Source: Rhodamnia argentea
Taxonomy: Eukaryota; Streptophyta; Magnoliopsida; Myrtales; Myrtaceae
DNA length: 64,000 nt
Reading direction: 5' to 3'
NCBI RefSeq assembly: GCF_020921035.1
Contig: NC_063152.1
Coordinates: 9,686,001-9,750,000 of the forward strand
Notes under the pieces: generated by a model
The model's database searches: none
What the model saw: only the letters and a program-made list of their open reading frames with translations
Told to the model about the DNA's origin: nothing
Part shown: positions 49,390 to 61,835 of the stretch, in pieces
Position numbering within the stretch: the stretch's first letter is position 1
How the letters are laid out: every line of letters begins with the position of its first letter
Made by a program: the position numbers and the translations under genes

Positions 49390-49850
49390 ACAAACGATAA
49401 TTTTTTTTTGCGGATTTTAAGATTAGGGAATTTCATTTTCCTTACTTCAATCGTTCAAAAATTGTCTACAGCCGTAAATGATTTTTCGTTAACAAGTCAT
49501 TTTCAGCTAACCAAACCTGTGAAAATCCAAAAAAATCAATTCACATCGTCGATGGCCGATGGTGGGGGCGAGCTTCGCAAGGAAGAAGAAAAAAAAAGAA
49601 AAAGAAAAAAAGGAAAAGAGTATAAAAAATAAATAAATAATTTGAAAAAATATTATAATATTATAAAAGTTGATCACGTCGGTACCGGCCGTGCAACGTC
49701 AACGATTTCCTATCAAAATTGATCGTAATGACCGAATTAGCACAAATGCAAAAGATTCACAATTGAATTGGCCAAAAAAAAAATTATGGTTAAATTGACA
49801 CAATTGCAATAGATATAAGAGAAACTTTTTTGGCAAATTTCCCTCGAAAT
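49390..49850. repeat. Truncated relative of the 25-kb MULE family
   Basis: The right half copies the right arm of the 25,110-25,842 element: A/T-rich run, 'GGCCGTGCAACGTCAACGAT', 'CAAAATTGATCGTAATGACC', 'GAATTAGCACAAATGCAAAAG' and a 'GGCAAATTTCCC' end. The left half is not recognisable, so the copy is broken. Confidence 0.5.
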
Positions 49851-49915
49851 CAAGGGCACAAAAAAAATCTAATGGCTTGATTAACTTTAGGGAAAAGAAG
49901 AGGAAAGGAAAGGAA

Positions 49916-50910
49916 GGGTGCGTTTGGGACCACTTTAGGTAAATGCAAAGTCATTTTCCCAAGGATATTTGAGCGAAGGTGTATTTGGTGAAAGCTAATG
50001 GTGTTTGGATAACCCATTTTCATGTATATTTTGCAAAGCAACTTTGAAATAATAAAATAAAAAATAAATCGAAGGCAAGCATGGCGGGGGAAGCACGGAG
50101 GCAGCCAATTGTTGGCCAGAAGCGACCGCCGGCCACGCGAAGCCACAGAGCTTGTCGCAACTCCCGTCGAAGCTCGGCGAAGCCCGGACGATGAAGGTCA
50201 AAGAAGTTTTGCGAAGCCCGGGCGAAGAAGGTCGGAGAAGTTTCGTGAAACCCATCGCCGACATCGCGACCCCGGGCGAGGGCCATCGGGGTAGATCGAC
50301 CTTGAGGGATGAGATGGCGGGGGTCACGCGACCTCGGGTGAGGCGATGCCGCGGATGCACGACGCCAAGTGAGGCGACGCCGGGGATGCGCGACGCCAAG
50401 TGAGGGACGCCGAGGTCGCAAATCTGCGGTCAAAGAACCAGATCTGGGTCGCTCGATCTCGATCTCGATCTCAACCTTAACTCACAGCAAATCGGACAAA
50501 GACAACGGCTCAGGCTAAGATAGCGGCTTGACGGCCACCGTGGCCCTCGATCTCAACCCAAGTTTTGGGCGTTGGGAAGAAGATGACCTCGCCTTGAATG
50601 AGAACCAGTGAGCGGAAGAACACGCTTGGGCATTGGGAAGAAGACGAATGATTTTTTAGGGCAAAAGTGGAACAAATAATTATCTGTGGGGGTAATTTGG
50701 GAAAAAAAAAATCAATACTTACCTTGAAACCAGCCTTCCGAAAATGCTCAAAGTCCAAGGCAGGTCTCCACCTGCTTTGGGCTTTCAGCTTTGGCTAATG
50801 GTAGCATTTTCCCAAAGTGGCCCAAAAAAAAGTTACCAAACACCTAAACTTTTTCCCAAAGGACTTTAGAGGTCTAAAGTCCCTTGGGAAAGCTATTCCC
50901 AAACGCACCC
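49916..50910. mobile_element. TIR element of about 1 kb with G+C-rich core
   Basis: Both ends carry the 14-bp inverted repeat GGGTGCGTTTGGGA (49,916-49,929 and 50,897-50,910). Beyond this the arms are only loosely similar. A GAA triplet flanks both sides and may be a 3-bp target duplication. The core (50,080-50,480) is strongly G+C rich and repeats phrases such as 'GACGCCAAGTGAGG', 'GCGAAGCCCGG' and 'GATGCGCGACGCC'. Frames of 130-137 codons in the core overlap in several phases and have no domain, so they are not called genes. Confidence 0.6.
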
Positions 50911-51811
50911 GAAATACTCGAAGAGACTTGAGAAGGAGCCAAAGATGTCATTATAGAATTAGAAGTGTCCCACGCAAAAATGACAAGAGACCCGACACGG
51001 GGTGATGTGTTTTACTTTATTTCCTCTCGCTCATGTTCTCAAAGGGACAACAATGATCTTCTGTTTTCCCATTGGCCCGTCTCCATCCACAACACGTGCA
51101 AAGCAACATGGCCTTCCTTTGCTCTCTGCTTAAGACAGGCTTTGATCTTTCCTGTCTCCACCTTCGTCTGTCTTTTCAAAATCCGTTGTCTGCTCTCTGA
51201 TTTAACGTTTTGTTGTTCTTTTTTTTTTTTTTTTCCCATTTCCCACCTTGGAAATATGTACATTGTTGATGGAATGATGCCTAATGATGTGCTATAATTA
51301 ACATAACAATCATGTGTGGCCAAACTCAATCATTACATCGCAGAAAACACAAACATCAGGAGAGGCAATCTGAACAATGAAGAAAAAAAGTGGGTTGGGA
51401 AAATCAAACAGCAAGAGATGTTGTCTCACCACAAAAATTGTTGTAAATGAACAAAGAACTGATTAAACTGATCATGGGACAATCCTATGTCCAACATGCC
51501 AAAAGAGAAGTCCATCTGCTGCACAAGAAAAGAATCGTAGAACCAAACAATTACAACTTGTCATCAACTGCACAATATATCTATCTCTTAAGTTTTTTAG
51601 CAAAGCCACCCATTACATCGGTACAAGTTTCGACCCCAACATGAACGTCCGCTTCATCGGTTGAACGAGTCAGACGATAAGTTACCATTGCCGATATCAC
51701 ACTGTGATTAAAATTAAAGTATTCTGGGCTTTATCCTCTCCAAGGCCATTGCAATAGACATTATTAAGTTACCTAATAAACTTCAATATCAGCGCGATTT
51801 TGAACTTCGCT
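50911..51811. other. Spacer and probable 3' UTR of the receptor-like kinase gene
   Basis: No gene was seen. The part next to 51,811 follows the stop codon of the minus-strand receptor kinase and is probably its 3' UTR. The rest is unassigned. Confidence 0.45.
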
Positions 51812-54800
51812 TCACATCATCCGCAATAGGTCCTGCACAACTTCAGACATAGGTGGCCTGAATTCTGGCTCTCTCTGCAGAAACAATGGGTCTGTGTTTA
51901 CCAAGCAGCCGCCAAAAAAGAATATATATATATACACACACACGTGCTCTATTTTGAAAGGATTAGCAAATTCGTTACCCTCGAAAAATTGAAGGCCAGT
52001 ACAAGCATATATACGTGGAAAATCTATAAAAATAAATAAATTTGAGGCTACTATACCTGGACGCATCGAGAGATTATATCGGCAAAGCGCGACAATGATT
52101 TGGTGGGATAGAAACCGCTAAGCGAAGGATCCACCATCTTTGACAGCGCATCAATGTCGTGAAGCTGGGGTATTGCCCATCGAACCAGAAATTGCTCCCC
52201 TCTGGGTCGTGACCTAAAGGTTTCATTTTACAAGAGAAAATTTCATGTGAAAACAAACAATGAAGGTCAAAGACAAGCACCACATTTCAAATCTAAAATC
52301 ATCAGAACAGTATAGAAAGCATGAAAAAAGAAGAGAAGAATAGGCTTTTCTTCTGGGTAATTGTGTACCTGTCAAGTGACTTCCTACCAGTGAGAAGCTC
52401 CAACATTACAACTCCAAAGCTGTACACATCACTTTGCCAGGAACAGGTACCCAACTCAGATTCTGGGGCAGTGTAACCGTTAGGATTGAGGTGCTCGGAA
52501 AGCTGAGATAGAAGCAGTCGATGTTAGAAAAACTCAACCAAAACCCGAATTAGCATCTAAAATAAGGTAGATATAGACATGTAGTCATGTCGTCCATAGA
52601 AGTTTCGTTGACTTGAATAATCAGTTGGACCTTCAGTAAACTTCTTCATGGAAACAATATCTCCAATTTTTTTTTTTTTTTACGAGAATATCTCCAAAAA
52701 GTTGAGACAGCAACTTTACTCAGCAAAGATCAATCAACAAAGAAACGAAAACTGGGAAAAAGAAAAAGAAAAAGCTAATAGTTTGCAGTTAAAAGAAATT
52801 TTTACCAAATCACCCAGAAGATCAACCCTGCTTCAATTTATCCTACTCAGTATCTCCGGGCCTAAAAACCTATCCAACAATCTTAATTTTCCCCAGCATT
52901 TCAACTACGGCTATTCTCAATGGAGACTCCTAATACATCATATAATGGAATGGAAACGTAGTGCAATTAACTTAGATGAAAGTGGGACAAGATCATGATT
53001 CGAGTCGACAAGGTACATTTTGTGAAGCGTGTTACCTGACTTCCAGAGCCAGATGATATTAGAGAAGCCAGACCACAATCTGAGACTCGTGCTTCGAGCT
53101 TATCATCTAGAAGGATGTTGGTAGAGTTAAAGTTCCTGTATACAACAGGAGGCTGACAGACCTCATGCAGATACCTTTCCACCAAATAAGGAGATACCAT
53201 GAGTTTACAGACTTAATGACTAAAATTGGGACGTGAAAACCACCTAGGGCATTAAAAGCTTAAGACACGAGCAAGGAGGTTAATAAACAAATAGCCGTAA
53301 CAAGCATTACTTTTATTGCGCTGTCCTTTTCCATCGCAAGCTTGCATTGGCAATAGATAAACAAAATTAGCTATGCTACTTACTGCAAGGCTCTTGCAGC
53401 TCCAATGGCAACACGAATCCGCGCAGCCCATGAAAGTTTTCCATGAACCTCATCATCCACATGCAATGCATCAGACAGCGTCCCATTTCGGCAATACTGA
53501 TAAATAAGTAGCCGTTGAGCATGCTCAGCACAGTAGCCCACAAGCTCCACAATATTGCTATGCCGAAGCTTATAGATTCTCGACACCAGATCACCAAATT
53601 TATCATTGCTCTGCTGCCCAGAAACTGTGGCCTTTAGCTTCTTGACGGCTAGTAGCTGAAATAATCATGGACAATAGGAAACCAGATGGAGTTGGCAAGG
53701 AACATGTTGCATTTAATAGGAGAGACGAAAAAGAGTTCTATTTTTTAACAAAACAGACTTGAAAGCTGCCCTCTAGTAGAACCTAAAAACTGTGATCAAG
53801 TTCAAATGATATTTTACCCTTCCATCAGGTAGCACGGCCTTGTAGACACTTCCAAGTGTGCCTTCTCCAACAAAGTTTTCAGGAGAAAAGCTGTTTGTGA
53901 ACTCCTGGAGAGATGCTATGCTGTAAAATGGGACCGAAGGTGAAGAGACTGCTCTCTCAGAAGGCCGTTTTCGCACAGTTGGCTGAGCAGAAACAGCAGG
54001 ATTTACAATAACTTTCTCATCCGGAATGGGTGGTGCGAGAAGAGAAGCCACAGGCTGCATGGGCAAACTGGCGTCTCCTACTTGGTCTTTCTTCTGCCTC
54101 GAGCTCAATGTTTTGGTCACATCCATTTGTCTGTTACTTGAACTGGCTCTTCCATGGCCTTCTCCCATCTTGCCTAAAGGTTCAGGAACAGCTCTTCGTG
54201 GAACATCTGATGAAATAAAAACCATCTTTTAAGCTAAACACGAATGTAACAATCTTTTAAGCTAAACACGAATGTAACAATCAATTTAATAGTAAAAAAT
54301 AGGTAATCACGGACTGACATCTCTCCAAATTTATGTTTGGCTGTCGTGAAGAATCTTTGCTTTTGGTAGCCCCTTGACCATTTGCGTATACACCCATTTC
54401 ATGTCTCTTGACCGTCTCATTCATTTGCTTCCTTTTGCTGCATCTCCACAAGCATAGGCAAAGCGATGCAATCGCAACGACCACCAGAACCCCTACACCA
54501 GCTATCAAAATGACATTTCTAACCTTCAACCCTCCCTCTGAATGAGCAGAATGGGGTGCCACTGCAGAAGATCCATTTCCCTGCTTCGAAGGCACGCCAT
54601 GAGAAGGTGGCCCACCTATGAATGGAGCAGGTGCAGAGGTTGGCTCTGGTGCTGGTGATGCTGATGGTGATGGAATTACACTTGTATTAAAAGGATTTCC
54701 ACCTTTTCTGCATGACCAACGATATGGTGACAATATAGAAGTACAAAACCAAGTGTAGACTAAAAATTGGAAATTGGATCACAATCCCTGCTAATCACCA

Positions 54801-57800
54801 GGGTGGGAACATAGCAGCGCTATTAATCACCAAAAAGAAGCATGAGAAGACTTCTTAATTACACAAGGTAAAGAGTTCATCCTAGTCATTTCTGAAACAA
54901 CAGTGGCTTTGGAATCAGGCATCATGATTACTTGGTCCATTAAGCAACTCCACTAGATTTGACTATGCATATATGGACACACGCAAGAGATGCCACAGGA
55001 TAAGACAGCAGTATACTTGAAGACATGAATGTTGAAGAAATTGATAAATTTATTGTTAATTAGAAATCACAAGATTACAAACAAAATTTTAAGGGGAAAT
55101 CATCCATACATTGAGGATGTACCATCAACGATCGTTAAAAATGCATTACACAAAAATCATATAAGTGCATTACAAAAAAATCATTTGAACTTCTTCTTAA
55201 TTACACTACTCTATCTGTTTTGATGAATGGAGACAAAGGAAGTTTAATTCAATTTTCCATCATCTTGAGCTTCAGTGACATGAATATACATTCTATTGGA
55301 TGAGAGGAAGGAAGATGAATTTTTCTACAACCCAGGTAAGACCATAACAATTTCCTTCACTATCCTTCGTTTGTAGTGAAAACGGCAAGAAGCTTTTGTT
55401 GAGGGAAAGAATAAAGAAGGAATACAGATAGAAGATGAAATAGTAAAGAGCACAAAATATAGGATTATTGATAGTTTAATCTTTCAAATGCGACAAACAA
55501 AAATAGGAATACAAATTGAAGATTGAAGAATAGGAAACTAGAAATTTAAAATTACCAATTAAAACACTAAAGAGTTTGGGATTCAGAAGGACACTTACAA
55601 ATCCTTGATACAAGAAATGGAAAAGAAATGAGGGGAGTGTTTATTGTAGGGTTTAATTCTTTCCTAAGGAAGAATTCACGGAGAAAGAAAAGAAACATAC
55701 GAAGGCTCATTGTATGTTCATTATCTTAAACTTGAAGGATGTTTCCTTTTCTCCCATTCTAGGGACTACTTGAGATGGCGTTGTCAATCTATTTGTCACC
55801 CTATTTTTCAATTTTGTATCTTTAAATTTACTGCCCTCAGATCCTACATGTATCTAGTACCATATATTAGAGATGCCATAGGACCCAAGGGTACAATATT
55901 TTGAAGAAAGATTATTAAAAAAGTTTAATAAATAAATGGATAACCAAACATCACAAACTACAACAGGAATTCACCACAATATCGTAATTTGGAACATCAA
56001 TGATGAAGAGTAACTTGAAAGTGAGTGCAAAACAAGCCCAAGATTAACATACAAGCAGCAAGTGTCAAATTCACCTCCAAGCACCATTCAGAGAAAACTT
56101 ACTTGAAAATTGGAATAGTCAGCAACTTTGGAGGAATAGGCCCGGAGAATAAGTTATTCTCTATATCCCTACACATAAACATATTATTAGTCTTCAACTT
56201 ATGAACGCAGCATATATTTTCAAGTTAAGAGAAGTTTCTCAAGAGCTAGAATCTGCAGAAAAAGTGGAAGTAGGATCAAACAAATAGAAGCGTACAAATC
56301 AACTAGGGGAAGATCCTCTAGAACATTCAGAGTCCCAATGAGTTTATTATTCTGCAAGTGCCTGTAAGAAGAAGATCATCTGAGCTATTAGAAATATTAA
56401 AAGTTCAATGGAGATTATCTTTTTGCATAATGATATGTACCCACAATGTGGTAACAGCTGACAGGTTTCCCATTGATGGAGGTAAATGACCAGTGAGGTT
56501 GTTGCTTGACAAATCTCTGCAATAGAGAGTGAGATCAGACTGAAATATAAGAAGAAGAAAAAGAGGAGAAAAACGATAAAACTAGAAATGGTTGGTTACA
56601 GATGCGCCAAACTGGTAAGCTCTTTGAACAAGTCTGGAATTTCTCCACGGAAAAGGTTATTGCCCAACAACCTAAGGAAATAAACAGTTTATGTCAGATG
56701 ACGAGGAAACAAAAAATACAAAAAACGATGGAAAGGGAGGCCCAAATGAAGTGTCCCTTTGATAATAATAACTATTCTCAAATGAAAGCTTCCGATGTTA
56801 GGAAAACAGAGAAACTTAATTAGCAAAGTTCGAACATACATTGAAAGAACAGTACGTGGCAAATGGGATGGAACACTCCCTCCAATCCGATTGTTGCTGA
56901 AATCACTGCTTAACAATAATTAGAAGGATCAAAAGGTTTGGCAGGAATGCATGTCCATGACTCAGTTTCCCACATATAGAAGTACGTATCTTCATTCACT
57001 CATTTAACATGATGCATGCAAGTTTTTGCTAATTCCTTCTTCTATGCCCATCATCTATAAGATTTCTAAAAAATCACGAGTTGATTATTGACCCCTTACT
57101 TCTGATGTTGCATTGAACAGAGCAGATAAGAATTTTCAGCTCCCCCAGGATCCTCATGTCACAAACTTCAGACATAAGAGGTGCAAACCAGATTAAGGCC
57201 CATTGATACAATCTAAGCAGACATGCAGCAGGGTTGTATAGATCTCATCAAACAAGGATTGTTATGATGTCAATCAAATATTGGAATGGAAAAACATTCA
57301 CTCACATGGACAAGAGTGATGCAAAGTCCAAACTGAGGCCCAATTCTCCACCCAAATTGGCTCCACTCAGATTTCTGTCTGACTCAAAATGACTTAGCAT
57401 ACTGAATCAATACACTTGTAAAAGGGAATGAGAGAAATAGACTTACAGTCCCGTTATGTTTGAGATGACACACTCCACACCTTGCCAACCGTCGCTGCAA
57501 GGATCGCCTCCAACAAGTAGCCATCCACGTAGGGGCGGGTAGCCCAGTGAAACATACAAGCTATTGATTGCCGCCACTGAAAAGCAGAAAGGAGCTTACA
57601 TAAGGTACATAATTCAGATTTCACAGTTCACATGTTAAACAAACAACTGATAATTTACAGAGAAACCGACTACAAAAGATGCAACTCCGAAATGCATCTC
57701 CCCCAGGGCTTGCTTCGGAAGAATTGTTCATTAAAACAACAATTTTTACCTAAGAGTGGACAACAAGCAAGGATAGAGAAAAGACAGCTCGCAAAGAGAA

Positions 57801-58097
57801 CCCAAGAAATTACACATGTAAAATGGAATAAAAATGTTGAGCATTAACCAAGTAAAGCTGCTACAAATCCCCTTCAAGAGTTGTTTCTCTCCTCTCGCAC
57901 GAACTAAACAAACACGAAAACAGTGCAACACACACACGCACGCGCGCACGCGCGCACACACACAATCTTAAAACCCAGATCGTGCAATGTAAACTCCCAT
58001 CAGTAATGATTAACCCACCATCGCGAGGATCAGTGAGGCCAGAGCAAACCGACGCCGTGCAAACGAAGAACACCAGCACGAACAGCCGGGAAACCAT
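51812..58097 (-). CDS. STRUBBELIG-receptor family LRR receptor-like (pseudo)kinase
   Basis: Fifteen coding exons on the minus strand: 58097-58019, 57576-57447, 57374-57306, 56905-56840, 56671-56600, 56516-56445, 56361-56296, 56168-56103, 54707-54319, 54206-53818, 53655-53384, 53174-53036, 52502-52369, 52213-52057, 51874-51812. They give 720 aa. Residues 1-20 are a signal peptide. The SUB-type N-domain ([26 protein letters not shown]) precedes about six LRRs on separate 66-72-bp exons. A Pro/Ser-rich region and a transmembrane segment (about 271-294) follow. The kinase-like domain has GEGTLGSV (450-457) and AVK (K471), but HRD is Y569-R570-N571 and DFG is D589-C590-G591. It is therefore probably catalytically poor or dead, as is known for STRUBBELIG. 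SRF proteins act at the plasma membrane in tissue morphogenesis and immune or wall signalling. The kinase region looks most like SRF1/SRF3 (from memory); which paralogue it is remains open. Confidence 0.94.
51921..51943. repeat. Compound (AT)n(AC)n microsatellite in the last intron of the receptor kinase gene
   Basis: AT units run directly into AC units between exons 14 and 15 of the receptor kinase gene. Confidence 0.85.
54224..54279. repeat. Perfect 28-bp tandem duplication in a receptor-kinase intron
   Basis: The unit 'ATCTTTTAAGCTAAACACGA' plus 8 bp occurs twice head to tail, about 18 bp from the acceptor of exon 10. It looks recent because the copies are identical. Confidence 0.9.
54708..56102. 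other. Large intron 8 of the receptor-like kinase gene
   Basis: A 1.4-kb intron separates the last LRR exon from the exon carrying the extracellular Pro/Ser-rich region and membrane segment. It is A+T rich and holds no recognised repeat or extra exon. Confidence 0.7.
57930..57963. repeat. (CA)n(CG)n alternating purine-pyrimidine tract
   Basis: An unbroken run of CA and CG steps lies in intron 1 of the receptor kinase gene, about 55 bp from the exon 1 donor. Alternating CA/CG of this length can adopt Z-DNA; whether it does so here is unknown. Confidence 0.9.
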
Positions 58098-58700
58098 CTT
58101 CAATTTCGCAAAACCCACGACACTCCCGACAGGCTACGCTTCAAAAATCCCAATTTTTTCCTTCCCTTCCCTTTTGTTCTCTTCTGCGCACTTCACTCTC
58201 ACGGGAAACAAACAAGAAGCGGCCTCAATGGCCAAAACAACGACACCCAAAAGCCCAAAAAGAAAAGAACACTTCAGCTTGCTCGCCAACTGGGATTTTA
58301 GAAAATGAGGAGTGTATCAGAAGAATGAAGCAGAGAACCAGAAGAAGAAACGTCAGAAGCAGAGACCGAGGACGATCTCTCTCACAAGTTTCGGTGAAGT
58401 AGAGTAGGGTAAAGCGAAAGCACGAGCACAAGACAGAGACCAATAAAGCCGGCGAAGGAAGATACGTATTGTACAGAGCCTTCCTGACAAAAACGCGAAA
58501 CTATCAAAATGGGAAAGCGAATCGAAAGGAATAATGTTCCAAATCTTCGTCCCTTGAATGCGATTACAAAGGGCAAGACTGAAGGGGCGTGAACCGTGGT
58601 GAGTCTCACTGAAAAAGCAGGTTCTTGACGATGTTGGGTTCGTTCTTTCTTTAGCTCGAGAGTCGAAGTCTCCCCGTAAAGTTCCGATTTTTTTCCCCGT
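58098..58700 (-). promoter_or_regulatory. Receptor kinase 5' leader and promoter region
   Basis: The minus strand upstream of the ATG has CT-rich tracts (CTCTCTC near 58.37 kb) and no in-frame upstream ATG adjacent to the start. Transcription probably begins within 58.2-58.6 kb. A leader intron cannot be excluded. No specific promoter box was identified. Confidence 0.35.
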
Positions 58701-59224
58701 TTACGTTGTCATGTTCTGCGCTGCAGCTGTGTAAGAGAATATCAAGCAAATGTTTTTTCGTTTCTGGGTCTTCTTTCCTTAATGGTTTTTCGAATTCGAT
58801 TGAGGAAAAAAAGGGAGCGCTTTTGCGAACGGCACAGTGGGATTAGTGGCACTGGGACACCACCTAGGATGCGCCCCACATCTTGCTGGGTCTCCGTCAT
58901 ATGGCCCATCTGGATATACACGACCGGGAATTTTTTCTTCTCTTCTTTTTTTTTTTTTTTTCGGTGGAGTGAATTTGAAGCTTTTTGGTTGATGGCTTCA
59001 GATGTCCGGTGCCGGCAATCGATTGATCTCGACGGTACGGCAACTGCCCCGTCTCGACCTCACGGGATGACTCGAAAAGAATTATGAATAGGATTTGATC
59101 TCGACATCTCTCGCGTTCTCTAGTGAAATTTTCAAGATGCCGAATTGACCGCAAAAATCTATCAAAGATTTGTTAATTCGACCCTTATGGGTGAATAAGA
59201 ACGTGAATAATAATCACTCTTTTT

Positions 59225-59648
59225 TCTATTTTATATGCCAAAAAAGATTTGGAACAGAAATTCGTTTGATGACGCAATTTCATTTTCCTATTTTTGGAAT
59301 AATATGTTTAGAATAGAAATAAGAAGTTAAAATTTTCAATTTCTTTAAGTCCGAAACAGAAATGAGAAATAAGAATTCTTCTCATTACTTTCTTTCTTTC
59401 TCTAGCATACCGGCCACCGGTCCGCCATTTGCCGATCGCCGATCCATTGGCTTACCCTCTACCAATCCTCGGCAATCCTAGCAATTATGCTATTATGAAA
59501 CGAATTTACGCTATGGGAACAGAAATTTTGTTCTCGTTATTAAATGCGTTTATTTGCTCAAAAATTCGTCCGGAAACTAGAAATAGAAAAATCTATTTCT
59601 AGCTGGAAATTGATTTCAAAAATAAAATAGTTATCATTCACGCCTTAA
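59225..59648. repeat. Degraded inverted-repeat element, family B
   Basis: 'GGAACAGAAATTCGTTTGAT' near the left and 'GGGAACAGAAATTTTGTTC' with 'GTTATCATTCACGCC' near the right echo the ends of the 47.9- and 19.8-kb elements (GTTGTCATGCGCGCC). The centre carries a short G+C-rich patch with repeated 'CCGATC' and 'CCGGCCACCGGTCC'. Confidence 0.45.
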
Positions 59649-60069
59649 GACTAAGCACATAGAAATTAATGCTACGTAATTCCGGTGGTTGAATAATATT
59701 GTTTGGAGTGGTTTTTACTTTTGACCTTTTCCTAAATTTCGTGGCGAGCGTACCTTGAGTATTATTGATAGGTAAATTTAGCATGTAATTCTATCATAAT
59801 TTGTGAATATGCATAATATGTTAAATTTCAACGAAAGTGCTAAAAGGGGTTGATTTTGACTTTTTAGGAGTACAGAGAACAAATAAGCATGGCTTGAGTC
59901 TCGAAACTAGAAAAAGCACACGAAACTTTAGAAAATTCTACGATAATCCCAGTTCAGATGAGTTCAAGAAATTATCACGTGAAATCCACGCGATCTGGAC
60001 CAAAAAGCCTTTAAATCATAGATAAATTCATGAATATTGCAACAGTAGAATTAGGATCTCTTGGGATGC

Positions 60070-60135
60070 AACGCAGCTGGCGATACTGTTTTGATCCTAC
60101 CCATGTGATTGCGAGTTCGAGCCCTTCAACTTCCC
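60070..60135 (+). repeat. tRNA-like SINE fragment (weak candidate)
   Basis: An A-box-like 'ACGCAGCTGGCGAT' is followed at about 38 bp by a B-box-like 'GAGTTCGAGCCC'. No poly-A tail is clear. Confidence 0.3.
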
Positions 60136-61499
60136 GTGCTCTCAAACTTGTCCGGAGCTAGGGTTGGAGGCCCTCTCGACACTCCCGTAATGAATTTGCT
60201 GTTATAATATGTCTTGAGTTTAAGCTCGTGAACAAAAATCAAACACGAGATTTATTAAAGGAAAGTTGGATATTCATTTTTGGATAATATATGTTTGAGG
60301 ACGTCTGAGTGCAAGAATAGGAAATTTGTATTCCTTTTCTATGTTGGAGTCCAAGTCTAAGGAATCTGACTTTGTGTCGGAAAGAGAAGCGAACTCGTAC
60401 AGATCGAAGTTGGAGAATAAACCATCTTTCCTAATGGGTGTTGGTCTAAGGCTTGAAATAGGAAAGTCCAACTGGACTTGAATAGGGACCAGAATTCGAT
60501 CAGCTTCGGCACATATAAATGTACTCTTTTGTGGACAAGTTGGGTCGGGTTGTTGATCAATACGTGCAGATTACTTTGAAGGGCCGTCGTCGAGTGCTTG
60601 GCAAGGGTCTTCTCCGTAGATTTTGTTAGTAGAATTACATCAATTATTCAAGTATCGAAGTCGATTAAATCTTATGAGTTTAAGATTTATTTTAATTTCT
60701 TTACGAAATTAAGAGATTATTTCGCGAGAAATTGGGAGCTAAATACCCTGTGTTATTGGATATAATTTGGATTTGGGAAAAACCGAGAGTGTTTGAGCGA
60801 CTTGAGTGTGGTTTGTAATATTCGTGTATCGTTTGTTCTATAGTGGAATGCGTTCTTGCTCTCTTCGTGGACGTAGATTTCTACGATCGAATCACGTGTA
60901 TCTAGTATTCGATTTATTTTCTTGTTCTATTTATTTATTATTCGATCATTTGTTCCGCGCAATATTTACTCATCGTAACCAGAGTAAATAAGAATGGACG
61001 AGTTCCCTCTTGGGATGAGTTTAAATTTCCAGGACTCTTCATCACACATCACACACAATCGTCTCTCACAAGTTAACTAGTGGTTAAAAGATCGATATCA
61101 CGCTCTTCGAATTTTGAACCCATGTGGTACCCAAAGTGCGCCATGAAGTCTGTACATATTTAGAAGGTACACAAGCCATAATATCTAAATCGTTGCAAAT
61201 TACTAGAAGGTGAGCAATGTCACTTGCTAGTAATCCTTAATTCTAAAATAATTTACCTTTGGTTAAATAATTATACAAATGGAGGTAGGTTGGAGGAAGT
61301 AATCATGATGGGTGAATCTCATTTCTTGTAGGCTTTTACAAATATTGTGACAAACGACCAAATGTATTTTTCAATGGAAGACTAACGTGGAAAACCTACG
61401 TATTTATATCCTATGCTCCTTATAGAAAACGTCATTGTGGAAAATCTTCAGACAACTAGCTTTTTATTATTGGGTAGAGATAACTTTTCTTTTCTTTTT

Positions 61500-61835
61500 C
61501 ATTTTTTGGATTATAATTAGCTGTCGCTAGCTAGACGCCGCTTGTTTATTGGTACTCTCCATCGACCCTCCCCCAAGTAGGCCATGCGACCCCTCGCCGG
61601 CTCTCGCCCATGGCCTGAGACCTCTGCTAGCAATTGCCGAGGCCCAGTGGTTGGTGGAAACAAATAGAAAGAAAAAAAATAAAAAAGCGAAAAAGAAAAG
61701 GAAAATAAGGAAAAAAAAACTTTAAATTGTCTACGTTAGTAGTGGTCGTGCCACGCAGAACACTAGCATTTCGGGTCAGCGATTTTCAATCAAAATTAAC
61801 CAAATGATTATATTGGCAAATTTTCAATTTTTTAA
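61500..61835. repeat. Degraded relative of the 25-kb MULE family
   Basis: A G+C-rich part (61,540-61,650) is followed by an A-rich run, then 'GGTCGTGCCACG', 'GCGATTTTCAATCAAAATTA' and 'TTATATTGGCAAATTTTCAA', in the same order as the right half of the intact element. Confidence 0.4.

Noticed and set aside
50020..50433. Overlapping frames of 134 and 137 codons in a G+C-rich block
   Set aside because: They fall inside the core of a TIR element, several frames are open at once and the phrases repeat, so the openness reflects composition.
61070..61130. tRNA-like or SINE-like block around 61.1 kb
   Set aside because: A-box-like and B-box-like strings occur on opposite strands and in the wrong order.
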